Shown: positions 1-10,455, numbered from the stretch's first letter. The stretch: 64,000 bases of DNA from Thalassotalea ponticola (GCF_041379045.1 NZ_CP166871.1:1984001-2048000); one strand, 5' to 3'. Notes: a model not told the origin generated them from the sequence alone. A program made the numbers and translations.

Positions 1-2
1 AG

Positions 3-1085
3 CAATCATCGCAGAATAACAACCATATACAGCAAGCGCGCTCGTTTACGCTAATTTTAGCGCTCGTTATCATACTTTTATGGGGTTATACATTGTGGGC
101 TGATAGAGTGGCACCAATGACCGATCAGGTTAGAGTGAATGGCCAAGTCATTCGCATCAGCCCGGAAGTTTCTGGCCCAATATCAGAAATCCATGTGCAA
201 GATAACAGCATCGTCAATGTTGGCGATAGCTTGATTTCCATTAATCCCGCACCGTTTGAATTGGCGGTAAAAGCGGCTCGATTTGAACTACAAAAAGCTG
301 GGCAATCATTTATGGCCGATACCGCATCTATCGATGTAGCCAAAGCCAATGAAGTAGCCGCACGCGTTAAAGTCAACAATGCTAAAAAGAATGTCGATCG
401 CAATCGACAGTTAGTCGCCAAAGGTATTATCAGTCAGGCAACCATGGATAACGCCATAACCGAATTAGAAACCGCACAAGCTAACCTTGAACAAGCCAAA
501 TCGGCACTGGAAAAAGCCAAGCAACAATCAGGACCAAGAGGTAGAGAAAATCCGGCAATACAAGTTGGTCTGACCAAACTCGATCAAGCCATTCTCAATC
601 TAAGTAATACGAAGCTAATTGCGCCAACTAACGGGGTAATTACCAATATGGATGTTGCGGTGGGTGATTTCGCCGCCGCGGGGCAACCGATAATGACCTT
701 AATCAATATCCGCTATTTGTGGTTAACTGCAATGGTACGAGAGAACTCTATTGGCCATTTAAATCAAGGTGACAAAGTTAAAATTGTTTTAGAGTCTTAC
801 CCTGGTGAAATATTTACCGGTAAAGTATCGTCTATTGGTTGGGGCAGCAGTGGCAATGGCAACTTTGCTGTTGATGCCGGTAATGGCCTGATAAATTCTC
901 CTACCACAGGTCCTAAGGCACAGCGGTTTCCCGTTAACATTGAGTTGATTGAATTGCCTGAGCACGTAACCTTGCGATATGGCGGCAGAGCAACCGTGGC
1001 TTTTTATCCTAATGAAAGTTCTGTCGCTGAAACGCTGCAAGATCTTTGGATTTGGGCGTGGAGTTATATCAGCTATGTTTCATAG
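3..1085 (+). CDS. HlyD/EmrA-type membrane fusion protein (5' end cut by window)
   Basis: Periplasmic adaptor subunit of an efflux or secretion pump, anchored in the inner membrane. The reading frame is open to the left edge, so the true start lies outside. The visible N-terminus is a short cytoplasmic stretch followed by one hydrophobic anchor (FTLILALVIILLWGYTLW). Next come a biotinyl-lipoyl-like half (VRVNGQVIRISPEVSGPISEI), a coiled-coil hairpin rich in Ala, Lys and Gln, the returning lipoyl half (IAPTNGVITNMDVAVGDF) and a beta-barrel region. This order is standard for the HlyD family. Its stop overlaps the start of the DUF2955 gene by 11 bp, so the two are translationally coupled and probably form one exporter. 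The substrate cannot be told from sequence. Confidence 0.9.
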   Translation, partial: QSSQNNNHIQQARSFTLILALVIILLWGYTLWADRVAPMTDQVRVNGQVIRISPEVSGPISEIHVQDNSIVNVGDSLISINPAPFELAVKAARFELQKAGQSFMADTASIDVAKANEVAARVKVNNAKKNVDRNRQLVAKGIISQATMDNAITELETAQANLEQAKSALEKAKQQSGPRGRENPAIQVGLTKLDQAILNLSNTKLIAPTNGVITNMDVAVGDFAAAGQPIMTLINIRYLWLTAMVRENSIGHLNQGDKVKIVLESYPGEIFTGKVSSIGWGSSGNGNFAVDAGNGLINSPTTGPKAQRFPVNIELIELPEHVTLRYGGRATVAFYPNESSVAETLQDLWIWAWSYISYVS

Positions 1086-2091
1086 TGCAGCCAACCCGTT
1101 GCTTAGAGTCGCACTCTTTCCGGTATTGCTGCTGTTTTGGCAACAGGTATTTGGTACCGACTTACCTCTGCTCGCGCCGGCCATGTGTGCGGTATTTCTC
1201 ACCACAACACATCAACCACCACCGTTTATTATGGTGGTTTTAATGGCCAGCGTGTTATCCGTTACAGCATGGCTGCAAGTGCTCATTGATAATATATTTG
1301 CTGATTACCCGCACCTGTATTACCTCACCCTGTTTGCCGTATTTTACTGGTGCATGGAACGCACCAAGAAGAACCCACAAGATGTGTTTGCTATTTTGCT
1401 TATTGTGTCAACGGCGATGATTGCCACCTTCTCTCGCCAACAAGGGATGAGTGTTAGTGATATTCCATCCGCTTTATGGAGTAATATTTGGGTCGGTGGC
1501 ATGGTGGCCTACCTTGCCTACGGGCTGTTTCCTAGTGGTACGCCTTTGGCGCCACAAAAAGTCATGCCCTCATCAAATACGCAATACCTGCTTGATTGGC
1601 AAATCTTTGTCAAAGCACTGGTGTTGTTAATGGTGCTCGTAGTGTGTATGAATTTTGAATTAGAACAAACCACTATTATCACAGTCGTGGTGGGTTTGAT
1701 CATAAAAGATATCGATCCCATTGTGGGAAATGACTACGGCGCCAGGCGCTATCTGGCAACATTTGCCAGCGTGCTATACGCCATACCAACACTCATCGCC
1801 TGTATTTTGCAAATGAACCTCATTGGCACACTTGGCATTACCCTAGTCAGCGCCATGTTAATGGGCATTCAGGCGCAGAAAAAACACGCAAGTTTTAACT
1901 CAATTCAACTGATGTACACCAGTTTTGTGGTCCTTATTTTTTATCCGGTGACGGCAACCAGCATCAGTGCAATCGCCGATAACATTGAGCGCTTTGCATC
2001 TGTGCTACTTGCTGTTGTCATTGGTTGGTTAACATTAATCGTTTTATCAAGCCGTAAACGGGTGAACAAACAGCGCATCACCATCGAGTAA
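1075..2091 (+). CDS. DUF2955 family inner-membrane protein
   Basis: About 338 aa, built almost wholly of hydrophobic helices in two clusters (roughly residues 10-170 and 205-330) with a polar linker between. This layout is typical of the DUF2955/FUSC-like permeases that pair with HlyD-type adaptors in marine gammaproteobacteria. I chose the ATG at 1075 (MFHSAANPLLRVALFPVL) because a GGAG lies about 11 bases upstream and the start overlaps the end of the adaptor gene. A frame extension back to 979 would lie wholly inside the adaptor gene. Likely the membrane component of the same efflux system. Family assignment is by recognition of pattern and context, and the substrate is unknown. Confidence 0.8.
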   Translation: MFHSAANPLLRVALFPVLLLFWQQVFGTDLPLLAPAMCAVFLTTTHQPPPFIMVVLMASVLSVTAWLQVLIDNIFADYPHLYYLTLFAVFYWCMERTKKNPQDVFAILLIVSTAMIATFSRQQGMSVSDIPSALWSNIWVGGMVAYLAYGLFPSGTPLAPQKVMPSSNTQYLLDWQIFVKALVLLMVLVVCMNFELEQTTIITVVVGLIIKDIDPIVGNDYGARRYLATFASVLYAIPTLIACILQMNLIGTLGITLVSAMLMGIQAQKKHASFNSIQLMYTSFVVLIFYPVTATSISAIADNIERFASVLLAVVIGWLTLIVLSSRKRVNKQRITIE

Positions 2092-2122
2092 TGCAAGGGT
2101 TGCGATTGTTATGGCAATAAAA

Positions 2123-2158
2123 AAAGGCGTTTATGAGGATATTCTCATAAACGCCTTT
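2123..2158. terminator. Bidirectional intrinsic terminator
   Basis: A perfect 15-bp stem (2123-2137 with 2144-2158) closes a 6-base loop. A-rich sequence lies on the left and the stem is T-rich at the right. It lies between the convergent DUF2955 and htpG genes and can serve both. Confidence 0.85.
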
Positions 2159-2220
2159 ATCGATATTTGATGTGCTGTGGCTTAACTAACGAGTTTAACC
2201 TATCAAACTCGTTAACCAGA

Positions 2221-4164
2221 TTACTTAGTTAGGCTTAGCATCAGTTTGTTTAACTTAGTTACAAATGATGCAGGGTCTTTTAAGCTACCGCGTTCAGCAA
2301 GCATCGCCTGTTCAAACAATACCTCGGTCCATTGACCAAACTTGTCTGTATCGCTCTCGTCAGCCATGTGCTTAACTAACTCATGCTCGGCGTTGATTTC
2401 AAAAATAGGCTTGCTTTCTGGTACTTCTTGGCCAACCGATTGCATCAGCTTGATCATTTGGCTACTCATGTCGTGCTCATCCGTTACGATACACGCTGGA
2501 GAGTCCGTCAAGCGATGAGTCAAACGCACGTCTTTCACTTTATCACCTAAGCTTTCTTTGATTCGGCTAACGACGGAATCAAATTCCTTTTCAAGCTTTT
2601 CTTGCGCTTGTTTAGTTTCTTCATCATCGAGTTCACCCAGGTCGAGATCGCCACGGGTAACAGATGAAAACTGCTTAGAATCAAAATCAGTCAAGTGACT
2701 CATTAACCACTCATCAATGCGATCGCTCATCAACAAGACTTCGATACCTTTTTTGCGGAATACTTCTAAGTGCGGGCTGTTTTTCGCCGCTTCAAAGCTA
2801 TCTGCAACCACGTAGTAAATCTTGTCTTGACCTTCTTTCATGCGTTCAATGTAGTCAGTTAACGATACATTCTGCTCGCTTGAATCCGTGTGAGTTGAGC
2901 TAAAACGCAGTAATTTGGCTATCGCTTCTTTGTTAGCCATATCTTCAGCCGGGCCTTCTTTTAATACCTGGCCGAACTCATTCCAGAATGATTGATATTT
3001 TTCAGCGTCTTTCTTACCCAACTTGTCAAGCATACTAAGAACGCGCTTAGTACAACCTTTGCGCATTGCTTGCGTGACTTTGTTGTCTTGTAAGATTTCA
3101 CGCGAAACGTTCAACGGCAGATCGTTAGAATCAAGTAAGCCTTTAACAAAACGCAGGTAGGTTGGCATGAACTGTTCAGCGTCATCCATAATAAACACGC
3201 GTTGTACGTACAGTTTCAAACCGTGTTGACGCTCGCGGTTGTACAAGTCAAACGGCGCTTTACTTGGAATGTACAGCAGTGAAGTGTACTCGCTAGTACC
3301 TTCTACTTTGTTATGGGCCCATAATAATGGCTCGGCAAAGTCGTGTGATACGTGCTTGTAAAACTCTTTGTATTCCTCGTCAGAAACATCTGACTTTTCA
3401 CGAGTCCACAGCGCTTCCGCTTTGTTGACACTTTCCCACTCTGCAGGCTTTGCTTCGATTGCTGGGCGAATGACATTGCCCTCTTCGTCTTTTTCCTCGT
3501 CTTGAGCTTGCACTTCAGGGGTAAGCATTTCAACAGGGATAGAAATATGGTCTGAATATTTGGTGACAATAGACTTTAAGCGCCAATCGTCTAAGAATTC
3601 TTTTTCATCTTCTTTTAAGAACAAGATAATGTCGGTACCGCGACTGGTTTTTTCAATGCTTTCTACCGAGAAATCACCCTCGCCCTTTGATGTCCACTCA
3701 ACACCTTCTGATGCATCGGCGCCTGCTGCGCGGCTGCGCACAATGACTTTATCGGCAACGATAAACGCCGAGTAAAAACCCACACCAAATTGACCAATCA
3801 ATTGTGAGTCTGACGCTTGGTCGCCAGATAGGCGAGCAAAAAAGTCGGCTGTACCCGATTTCGCAATGGTACCTAAGTTGGTGATCACCTCATCGCGAGT
3901 CATACCAATACCGTTATCTGAAATGGTGATCGTATTTGCATCTTTGTCCGCTGACACGCGCACTCGCAACGTGCCGTCGCCTTCAAATAACTCAGCGTTT
4001 TCTAATGCTTTAAAACGCAATTTGTCGGCTGCATCGGCCGAGTTTGATACCAACTCACGCAGGAAAATTTCTTTATTAGAATACAGTGAATGGATCATAA
4101 GTTGCAGAAGTTGCTTTACTTCTGTCTGAAAACCATGAACTTCTTTATGACCTTGCTCAGACAT
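2221..4164 (-). CDS. htpG: Molecular chaperone HtpG (Hsp90)
   Basis: 647 aa, normal full length for bacterial Hsp90. The cytoplasmic ATP-dependent chaperone acts late in client folding. The N-terminal GHKL ATPase domain shows [14 protein letters not shown], the ATP-binding DNGIGM near residue 83, [10 protein letters not shown] and [11 protein letters not shown]. The middle domain carries the conserved [10 protein letters not shown] segment with the ATP-contacting arginine, and the C-terminal dimerisation domain runs to the end. A GGAGATA ribosome-binding site precedes the ATG. It is downstream of recR in the same direction but separated by a terminator and a heat-shock-like promoter, so it probably forms its own transcription unit. 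Confidence 0.98.
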   Translation of the reverse strand: MSEQGHKEVHGFQTEVKQLLQLMIHSLYSNKEIFLRELVSNSADAADKLRFKALENAELFEGDGTLRVRVSADKDANTITISDNGIGMTRDEVITNLGTIAKSGTADFFARLSGDQASDSQLIGQFGVGFYSAFIVADKVIVRSRAAGADASEGVEWTSKGEGDFSVESIEKTSRGTDIILFLKEDEKEFLDDWRLKSIVTKYSDHISIPVEMLTPEVQAQDEEKDEEGNVIRPAIEAKPAEWESVNKAEALWTREKSDVSDEEYKEFYKHVSHDFAEPLLWAHNKVEGTSEYTSLLYIPSKAPFDLYNRERQHGLKLYVQRVFIMDDAEQFMPTYLRFVKGLLDSNDLPLNVSREILQDNKVTQAMRKGCTKRVLSMLDKLGKKDAEKYQSFWNEFGQVLKEGPAEDMANKEAIAKLLRFSSTHTDSSEQNVSLTDYIERMKEGQDKIYYVVADSFEAAKNSPHLEVFRKKGIEVLLMSDRIDEWLMSHLTDFDSKQFSSVTRGDLDLGELDDEETKQAQEKLEKEFDSVVSRIKESLGDKVKDVRLTHRLTDSPACIVTDEHDMSSQMIKLMQSVGQEVPESKPIFEINAEHELVKHMADESDTDKFGQWTEVLFEQAMLAERGSLKDPASFVTKLNKLMLSLTK

Positions 4165-4247
4165 AAAAAATATCTCCTAAAAATACAAATTACGAAATAC
4201 CGCTGTGACGCGTTTGACAACAAACGGTGCGGCTGCAGATGAAAACT

Positions 4248-4277
4248 AAGTGGGGATAGAAAAATACGATTTAAAGG
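4248..4277 (-). promoter_or_regulatory. Candidate sigma32 (heat-shock) promoter of htpG
   Basis: Read on the minus strand there is CTTTAAA (4277-4271), 15 bases, then CCCCACTT (4255-4248), about 85 bases before the htpG start. This closely resembles the RpoH consensus CTTGAAA-N13-15-CCCCATNT, with one mismatch in the -35 element. htpG is a classical RpoH regulon member, so position and function agree. No transcript data are available. Confidence 0.55.
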
Positions 4278-4299
4278 GGAAAAGGCAATTTTTTTTGCA

Positions 4300-4344
4300 A
4301 AAAAACAAAATTGGCCAATCTATCTGTGTCAACAAATTGGCCAG
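4300..4344 (-). terminator. Intrinsic terminator after recR
   Basis: On the minus strand, an 8-bp stem TGGCCAAT/ATTGGCCA (4344-4337 with 4320-4313) is followed by a T-rich run (4312-4300). It lies just downstream of the recR stop and upstream of the htpG promoter. Confidence 0.6.
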
Positions 4345-4350
4345 CAGAAA

Positions 4351-4950
4351 TTAAATTTGTTTACGGCCACTAAAGGCATGCGACAAAGTATTGCCGTCAA
4401 CGTACTCAAGTTCACCGCCAACAGGTACGCCATGAGCGATACGCGAGGTTGCAATGTGATAAGACTTAGCCATATCAGCGATAAAGTGAGCGGTTGCTTC
4501 ACCTTCAACGGTTGGGTTAGTTGCCAAAATTAACTCGTCAAACTGCCCGCTTTTAAGGTGTTGTTCGAGAATGTCGAGACCTAATTGCTCAGGACCTACC
4601 CCATCAATCGGGGACAAATGACCCATAAGTACGAAATAGCGACCTGTAAACTCACCCGTTTGTTCAATTGCAATAATATCGGATGGCGATTCTACCACAC
4701 ACATTTGCCGTTTTTCCGCTCGCGATGGCGCTTGGCAAATATGGCAATACTCTTGTTCAGTAAAAGTGCGACAGCCTTTACAGTGATCAACATCTTCCAT
4801 CGCCATAGCCAATGCTGTTGCCAGTTTGGCTCCACCGATACGGTTGCGCTCGAGTAAGTGAAACGCCATGCGCTGTGCCGATTTAGGCCCTACACCCGGC
4901 AAACATTTTAGGCTATCGATTAAATCCTGCACTAGTGGACTGAGTTTCAT
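4351..4950 (-). CDS. recR: Recombination protein RecR
   Basis: 199 aa when started at [21 protein letters not shown]; this start matches the usual RecR N-terminus, although no strong ribosome-binding site is visible and ATGs 9 and 42 bases further upstream are in frame. Works with RecF and RecO to load RecA at gaps. Visible parts are the helix-hairpin-helix near the N-terminus ([15 protein letters not shown]), a four-cysteine zinc finger (CKGC...CHIC) near residue 60, and the Toprim domain ([14 protein letters not shown]). In most gammaproteobacteria recR follows ybaB directly. Here ybaB is 57 kb away at the other end of the window. Confidence 0.96.
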   Translation of the reverse strand: MKLSPLVQDLIDSLKCLPGVGPKSAQRMAFHLLERNRIGGAKLATALAMAMEDVDHCKGCRTFTEQEYCHICQAPSRAEKRQMCVVESPSDIIAIEQTGEFTGRYFVLMGHLSPIDGVGPEQLGLDILEQHLKSGQFDELILATNPTVEGEATAHFIADMAKSYHIATSRIAHGVPVGGELEYVDGNTLSHAFSGRKQI

Positions 4951-5349
4951 AGTAAGCATATTTACAAATAATGGTTGGTTGCATAGTAACAAAAACCCCT
5001 GAATGATTGCATCCCAGCATGGGTAAATTTTTTCATTATTCTCGGTAAATAATATAAATCATTAATTTTTCGTAACATTTTTAATCAGCTTTACGTGCTC
5101 AAAAACTAGACGCAGACGTTTTTTTAAACAATGATGGTAGGTGATTTTGTATTGCTAATGATTATACCAATAGCAAAGCGACTGGCGATATCAGCACTTG
5201 TCGAGTCAGTGACTCACATTGCGAACACACAGTGTTACGCGCCTAAGATCGTTGAACAAAGCAATCATCATCGAATCTCTTTGTGATATGTAAGTAGATC
5301 AGTATTCATATTTCTAAAGAAAACATCCAACGGAAATAAGGACTTTAAA
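4951..5349. other. Intergenic region between divergent recR and TonB receptor
   Basis: About 400 bases, AT-rich, with no ORF I can support. It must hold the promoters for recR (minus) and the receptor gene (plus), but no consensus stands out. Confidence 0.4.
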
Positions 5350-7944
5350 ATGACTACATCAATAAAAAAATCGCAGATTTCAGCATTATCTGCTGCCGTG
5401 ATAGCCTCATTGAGTGCCAGTGCATGGGCTGAAGAAGCTATAACTGAAGACATCGAAACCATTGAAATTACCGGTTCACACATCAAACGGACAAATATGG
5501 AAGGCCCATCGCCTGTCACCAGTTTAAATGCTGATGATATCGCGCGTTCAGGTGCGACCGATCTTATCGGTGTGTTCGCTAAACTTCCCATTTCAGGTCA
5601 AGGCACGTTTTCAACCCAAGCCAACAGTTCAGACGATACCGCAAATGGGGGCTCATCGGTGTCTTTGCGCGGTTTAGGTGCAGATTCGACGTTGATCTTG
5701 GTAAATGGTCGTCGCGTGTCCGTCAGTGCTTTTGCAAAGAGTATTGATACGGCGTTTGTCGATATTAACAATATTCCAGTGTCGGCGATTAAGCGCATTG
5801 ATATATTAAAAGATGGTGCTTCTGCCATTTATGGCTCGGATGCTGTTGCCGGTGTTATTAATATTATTCTCAGAGATGACATTGAGGGGGCAGAAATTTC
5901 AGCAAAAATCGGCGACACTGCCGATGGCGGTGGTCAAGAGCAGAACGTAAGTTTGGTATTTGGTCATCAAACAGACAACTCAAGTCATACCTTTATTCTC
6001 GATTACTTTGATCGAGAAGAAATACTCTATGCCGACAGAGACTACTCAAAGACTGCTAATCAGGCTCTTCGCACGGGTGACCCGCTTGCCACCGACTTTC
6101 GCTCATCGTCAGGTATTCCAGGGACCATTGCATTAGCCAGTGACCCGTCAAATCGACTGATTGATTTGTATGGCAACGATACCTGTCCAGAAGCAGATCG
6201 CGACTTTGCCAATAATCTGTGCCGGTATGATTATGCTCCTTATATGACCATGTTCCCCGAAGTTGAGCGCTTTAGCTTTAATTACCTCGGTAAATATGAG
6301 GTCAGCGATGCGGTCACGGCCTTCGTCGAGCTCAATGGTCAAAATTCAAAATCAACTGTCCGTGGAGCTGGTAGCCCAAGTTTTAACGAATTATTCATGG
6401 CGGGTGATAATCCAAACCATCCCTTTGCCGATCAACCCGATCACGAATTCTTTGGTCAAGACTTGACCATGCGACGTCGCACAGTTGACATAGGTAATCG
6501 AGAAAAACGAGTTAACTCGGATTACTACCGATTCATAGCCGGATTAGAAGGTGACATTGGTGATTGGTTTTGGGAAGCTGCGTACAGTTACATCAAGAGC
6601 GAATCAACAGAGCGCGGCGTTGACGGTTTCCCCAACTCTTTGCGCATACAACAAGCCATTGACAGTGGCTTATGGAATCCTTTCGAGCCTTCCGCAAATT
6701 CTCAAGAGGCGTTAGATTTTATTGAAACCACAACAACCAGGATAGGTAAGTCAACCACCAAAGCGGTTGATGTTACCTTCTCAGGTCCTTTGTTTACCAT
6801 GCCCGCCGGTGATTTGATCCTTGCTATTGGCGCTGAATATCGCGAAGAGAAAATCTCTGATAACCCAGATGATCAGTTCTTACGCGGTAATGTGTTTGGT
6901 ACCGAAGCCACCCAAGCCAACGGCTCTCGTGATAATACGGCTATTTTTGCCGAACTTGCTATTCCGCTGGCTGATAGTTTTGAGGTGCAAGTCGCAATGC
7001 GCCATGAAGACTATAGCGATTTTGGTACCACAACTGATCCCAAAGTCTCCTTCTTGTGGACACCGACAGATGACTTGAGTATTCGAGGTTCTTATGGCAC
7101 CGCCTTTCGAGCGCCCTCTTTACATCAACTTGGTTTAGGCAGAACTGATGAGTCACCGAACTTGGTGGACACATTGCGATGTGAAGCAATTGGCAACCAA
7201 GACCGAGCTTGTGAGCCGCAAGAGTACACGGCAATCTTTGAGGGTAATCCCGACTTGGGCCCAGAAGAGTCAACCAGTTATAACGTCGGCATTATTTACA
7301 ATGTGACCGACAACCTCAACTTCTCAGTCGACTATTACAACTACGATATCGAAGATATCATTGGCGCAGATACACAATTTGTGATGGATAATTTTGGCTT
7401 AGACGGAACGATCGTAGAACGTCGACCAACCAGTATTGAAGGAGACCCAGGAGAAGTCATTCAAGTCAATGACGGTTACCAAAATATCGGTGACCTTGAG
7501 ACCTCTGGCCTTGATGTTGACATCCGCTACAACCTTGAAACAGAGACTCTTGGTCAGTTTCGATTTGGTTACGTGATGAATTACGTGCTTAACTTTGAAG
7601 ATTACAAAGGCACCATGGAAGGTGGTTTTGAACAACCAGAGGTGCGTTGGACCACATCACTTGATTGGATTTTAAATGATGTAACATCGACGTTGGCAAT
7701 TAACTACATCGACGAGTTTGAACAAGAGTCGTCGTTGTCGATAGACAAAAAAGTTGATTCGATGACTACGGTTGATGCTACGGTCAACTACTTTGGCTTT
7801 GATGATGTAACATTAACACTTGGTGCGACAAACCTGTTCAATGAAGAACCGCCGTTTGCCTATCACGACTTTATGGGCTTTGTTGTTAATGTACACAGTG
7901 GCCAAGGTCGATTTGTTTATGCACAAGCAACGTATTCATTTTAA
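5350..7944 (+). CDS. TonB-dependent outer-membrane receptor
   Basis: 864 aa. It starts with a signal peptide (charged start, hydrophobic core, cleavage near ASAWAEE at residue 28). A plug domain follows with IEITGSHIKRTNMEGPSP (TonB-box-like region onward), RSGATDLIGVFAKLP and SVSLRGLGADSTLILVNGRR. The C-terminal barrel ends in aromatic YAQATYSF as expected for outer-membrane insertion. The size and the GSHIKR-type plug resemble the large alteromonad receptors for carbohydrates, peptides or other non-siderophore ligands. The ligand is not predictable here because no adjacent uptake or hydrolase genes define a utilisation locus. Monocistronic with its own terminator. Confidence 0.93.
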   Translation: MTTSIKKSQISALSAAVIASLSASAWAEEAITEDIETIEITGSHIKRTNMEGPSPVTSLNADDIARSGATDLIGVFAKLPISGQGTFSTQANSSDDTANGGSSVSLRGLGADSTLILVNGRRVSVSAFAKSIDTAFVDINNIPVSAIKRIDILKDGASAIYGSDAVAGVINIILRDDIEGAEISAKIGDTADGGGQEQNVSLVFGHQTDNSSHTFILDYFDREEILYADRDYSKTANQALRTGDPLATDFRSSSGIPGTIALASDPSNRLIDLYGNDTCPEADRDFANNLCRYDYAPYMTMFPEVERFSFNYLGKYEVSDAVTAFVELNGQNSKSTVRGAGSPSFNELFMAGDNPNHPFADQPDHEFFGQDLTMRRRTVDIGNREKRVNSDYYRFIAGLEGDIGDWFWEAAYSYIKSESTERGVDGFPNSLRIQQAIDSGLWNPFEPSANSQEALDFIETTTTRIGKSTTKAVDVTFSGPLFTMPAGDLILAIGAEYREEKISDNPDDQFLRGNVFGTEATQANGSRDNTAIFAELAIPLADSFEVQVAMRHEDYSDFGTTTDPKVSFLWTPTDDLSIRGSYGTAFRAPSLHQLGLGRTDESPNLVDTLRCEAIGNQDRACEPQEYTAIFEGNPDLGPEESTSYNVGIIYNVTDNLNFSVDYYNYDIEDIIGADTQFVMDNFGLDGTIVERRPTSIEGDPGEVIQVNDGYQNIGDLETSGLDVDIRYNLETETLGQFRFGYVMNYVLNFEDYKGTMEGGFEQPEVRWTTSLDWILNDVTSTLAINYIDEFEQESSLSIDKKVDSMTTVDATVNYFGFDDVTLTLGATNLFNEEPPFAYHDFMGFVVNVHSGQGRFVYAQATYSF

Positions 7945-8017
7945 CCACCTTGCATCGCTACTGATGCAATACGCGTTGATCTGAAGACAAGTCAACTGAG
8001 GTTGACAAACAGCAGTA

Positions 8018-8053
8018 AAAAACGGCGAACCTCAACAAGAGGACGCCGTTTTT
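8018..8053 (+). terminator. Intrinsic terminator of TonB receptor
   Basis: A 10-bp stem AAAAACGGCG (8018-8027) pairs with CGCCGTTTTT (8044-8053) and ends in a T run, 74 bases after the receptor stop. Confidence 0.8.
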
Positions 8054-8195
8054 ATTTAGCCGTTATACAATACAGTATTGGTTACGGTCGGGTGCTCACA
8101 CAGTTAATGAGAGTGATTGGCTGAGCCCCCAAAAAAGCTCGAACTAAGTTACCCCTTACGGGGCGTTGAGTTAATCACGAGATTGATAAGTTGGC

Positions 8196-8396
8196 TTACT
8201 TTCTAAAAAACAACAGTAACCCGATAACAAAACTGACTGCACCAGCAATATAAAACATCATCACTTCATCGGTTTTTTGTCCGGTTACTGCCTCAGTGAC
8301 TTGCTCTACCGCTCCCGCGCCTTGTTGATTACCCCAGACGACAAGGGCAACACCAATAACCATTAAAATTAAGCTTGCCAATTTACTTGAACCCAT
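8196..8396 (-). CDS. DUF3185-family small membrane protein
   Basis: 66 aa with two transmembrane helices: residues 5-22 (LASLILMVIGVALVVWG) and 47-64 (MFYIAGAVSFVIGLLLFF). A short polar loop containing VTGQKTDEV joins them. Size and two-helix arrangement match the DUF3185 family, which is widespread and of unknown function in gammaproteobacteria. The gene stands alone between two terminators. Confidence 0.8.
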   Translation of the reverse strand: MGSSKLASLILMVIGVALVVWGNQQGAGAVEQVTEAVTGQKTDEVMMFYIAGAVSFVIGLLLFFRK

Positions 8397-8594
8397 AGCT
8401 ATTTCTCTCTATTCACATATTGTGCCTATATACAGCCTATGTTAGAGCTCACTTTTGTGCAAATTTCTGAGCCAAAAAGTCATACTAGTTTATTGATTTA
8501 AAAACTGTTTATGAAATGTAACTGAAAATCAAAGGGTCGTTTAAATGGATACAAAGAAGCGCTAGTGAAACTGACAAAAGACAAGCAAGTAAAA

Positions 8595-8632
8595 AGCGCC
8601 AACAATCGGCTAGTCGCCCAATTGTTGGCGCT
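8595..8632 (-). terminator. Intrinsic terminator after aminopeptidase gene
   Basis: A 12-bp stem (8595-8606 with 8621-8632) around a 14-base loop. On the minus strand it is followed by TTTTT. It lies 78 bases beyond the aminopeptidase stop. Confidence 0.8.
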
Positions 8633-8709
8633 GAACCATGTGACCCGAGGGCCTATTCTACGCCCGAGCTAAGCGCCTTAGCACTTAGCTCGACATAAAC
8701 ACCGATCAA

Positions 8710-10077
8710 TTACGCGTATTTTTGTTGCAAGTGCTTAAATACCGCGCGCACGCCAAACGCTTCTCCGCCTTTAGGGCGTCCCGGCAGTGCTCTGATATTA
8801 AAGGCCATGATATCAAAGTGACACCAATCAGTACCGCTCTCAACAAACTCTTGTAAATAAAGTGCCGCGGTAATGGCACCGCCGAACGGTCCAGTAGCGC
8901 AGTTTGTCATATCGGCAATATCGCTTTTTAGCATGTCTTTGTACGGTTGATACAGCGGCATGCGCCAAACCGGATCGTCAATTCCCAAGCCCGCATCGGT
9001 AATGGCTTGTGCAGTGGCGTCATTGGTGGCAAAGAAGCCCGGTAATTCTGTGCCTAAGGCAACTCGCATCGCACCTGTTAAAGTAGCAAAGTCGATAATC
9101 ATCTCAGGTTTGTCATTCATCGCTTCATCGAGCGCATCACATAACACCAAGCGCCCTTCTGCATCGGTGTTATCAATTTCAACGGTTAAACCTTTGCGAG
9201 TGGTGACCACATCACCTGGACGTAAGGCATTACCCGCAATCGCATTTTCAACCGCAGGGATTAGCACGCGCAAACGCACATTCAATCCAAACGACATGAT
9301 TAAACGCGCCAAGCCAAGCACATGGGCTGAGCCACCCATATCTTTTTTCATCAATCGCATACCGGCCGCAGGTTTCACGTCTAAACCACCGCTGTCGAAA
9401 CAAACACCTTTACCAACAAGCGTTATTTTAGGCGCGTTCTCGTCTCCCCATTGTAAATCGAGTAAACGCGGCGCGTGGCAACTCGCTCGTCCCACAGCGT
9501 GAATTGTTGGGTAGTTTTGCTCGAGCAACTGATCACCGACAATTTCATCAAAGCTGGCGCCAAATTCGTCGGCCATTTGCTTGGTCACCGCAGATAAGTG
9601 CTGTGGCATCATGTCGGCGGCGGGTGTATTTACTAAATCGCGAACCAGTGTCGTCGCCTGATACTGTTTTATCGCCTCTGCGACAAGCGTTTGATCATTA
9701 ATGGCTAGCGTTGGCAATTGCGTTTGCTGTTGCTTGTATCGATCAAATTGATAAGCACCCATCAGCCAACCAAAGGCAACCGCCTCATATGCATCTTGCT
9801 CCGCTTGCAACAGATATTGGGCCTTAGGTAACTGGCGGATCAGTTCACCGCAGGCAAAATAGGCGTTAGTCGACTCAACTACCATCAGGGCGCAGTAAAC
9901 TTGCCCCTGTTGATCCGGTATGATAGCAACCCCCTCTTGCTTGTAAGCGGTGTTTGCTAACCAGTTTTTGGCAAACTCAGATTGTTGCTCACACCATGTG
10001 GCATAATCGCTTTTGTTGATGACATAAAGCGGCGTACCGCTGTTTTCAGCAACGAGTAAGTTGGACGGGTTCGACAT
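8710..10077 (-). CDS. Leucyl aminopeptidase family protein (M17)
   Basis: 455 aa cytosolic metallo-aminopeptidase with two catalytic metal ions. The C-terminal catalytic domain shows the M17 motifs GKGVCFDSGGLDVKP (metal-binding Asp and substrate region), MKKDMGGSAH (catalytic Lys) and the signature NTDAEGRLVLCDAL (metal-binding Asp and Glu, bicarbonate-binding Arg). The N-terminal about 160 residues are the variable domain. It is closer to the PepB/YpdF-like short branch than to the 500-aa PepA, so I give no symbol. It probably trims small peptides for amino-acid recycling. Confidence 0.93.
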   Translation of the reverse strand: MSNPSNLLVAENSGTPLYVINKSDYATWCEQQSEFAKNWLANTAYKQEGVAIIPDQQGQVYCALMVVESTNAYFACGELIRQLPKAQYLLQAEQDAYEAVAFGWLMGAYQFDRYKQQQTQLPTLAINDQTLVAEAIKQYQATTLVRDLVNTPAADMMPQHLSAVTKQMADEFGASFDEIVGDQLLEQNYPTIHAVGRASCHAPRLLDLQWGDENAPKITLVGKGVCFDSGGLDVKPAAGMRLMKKDMGGSAHVLGLARLIMSFGLNVRLRVLIPAVENAIAGNALRPGDVVTTRKGLTVEIDNTDAEGRLVLCDALDEAMNDKPEMIIDFATLTGAMRVALGTELPGFFATNDATAQAITDAGLGIDDPVWRMPLYQPYKDMLKSDIADMTNCATGPFGGAITAALYLQEFVESGTDWCHFDIMAFNIRALPGRPKGGEAFGVRAVFKHLQQKYA

Positions 10078-10177
10078 AGTCTCTCTCTTTTTTACATATT
10101 GTGTTTGTGTCTATTGTTGATAGATATAAGGCTTGATAGCACAATAAACAAGTCAATTAATGCTTTCTATCAGCATT

Positions 10178-10240
10178 AGCCTCGTTAGTCGCCTTTGCAT
10201 GGCCTACCAGGATACGTGTTGATCACTAACTAACGAGGCT
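10178..10240. repeat. Inverted repeat in intergenic region
   Basis: 12-bp perfect arms, AGCCTCGTTAGT (10178-10189) and ACTAACGAGGCT (10229-10240), separated by 39 bases. There is no T tract on either side, so it does not look like a simple terminator. It may be a structured element or a decayed mobile-element end. Confidence 0.5.
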
Positions 10241-10455
10241 GTCTATTTAATCCGAGAAGGATCCAAACGACAAAATTAGTTAGCACTGTTAGTAATAAAC
10301 AATAAACCATTGCTCTAGCCAATCACAGTGACATCAGTACGCACCTAGCCAACCGAAGTCCTTATATACAGTACCCTCAAGCCACTAAACAGTGGTTGGA
10401 GGCCATGCACTAAAAACGACAATATTTAGACATCAGAAAGGGATGAATTAAAAAT

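Noticed and set aside
8960..9502. 180-aa plus-strand frame opposite the M17 aminopeptidase
   Set aside because: Lies wholly antisense to a clear gene with intact catalytic motifs; composition is that of a shadow frame and no ribosome-binding site is present.
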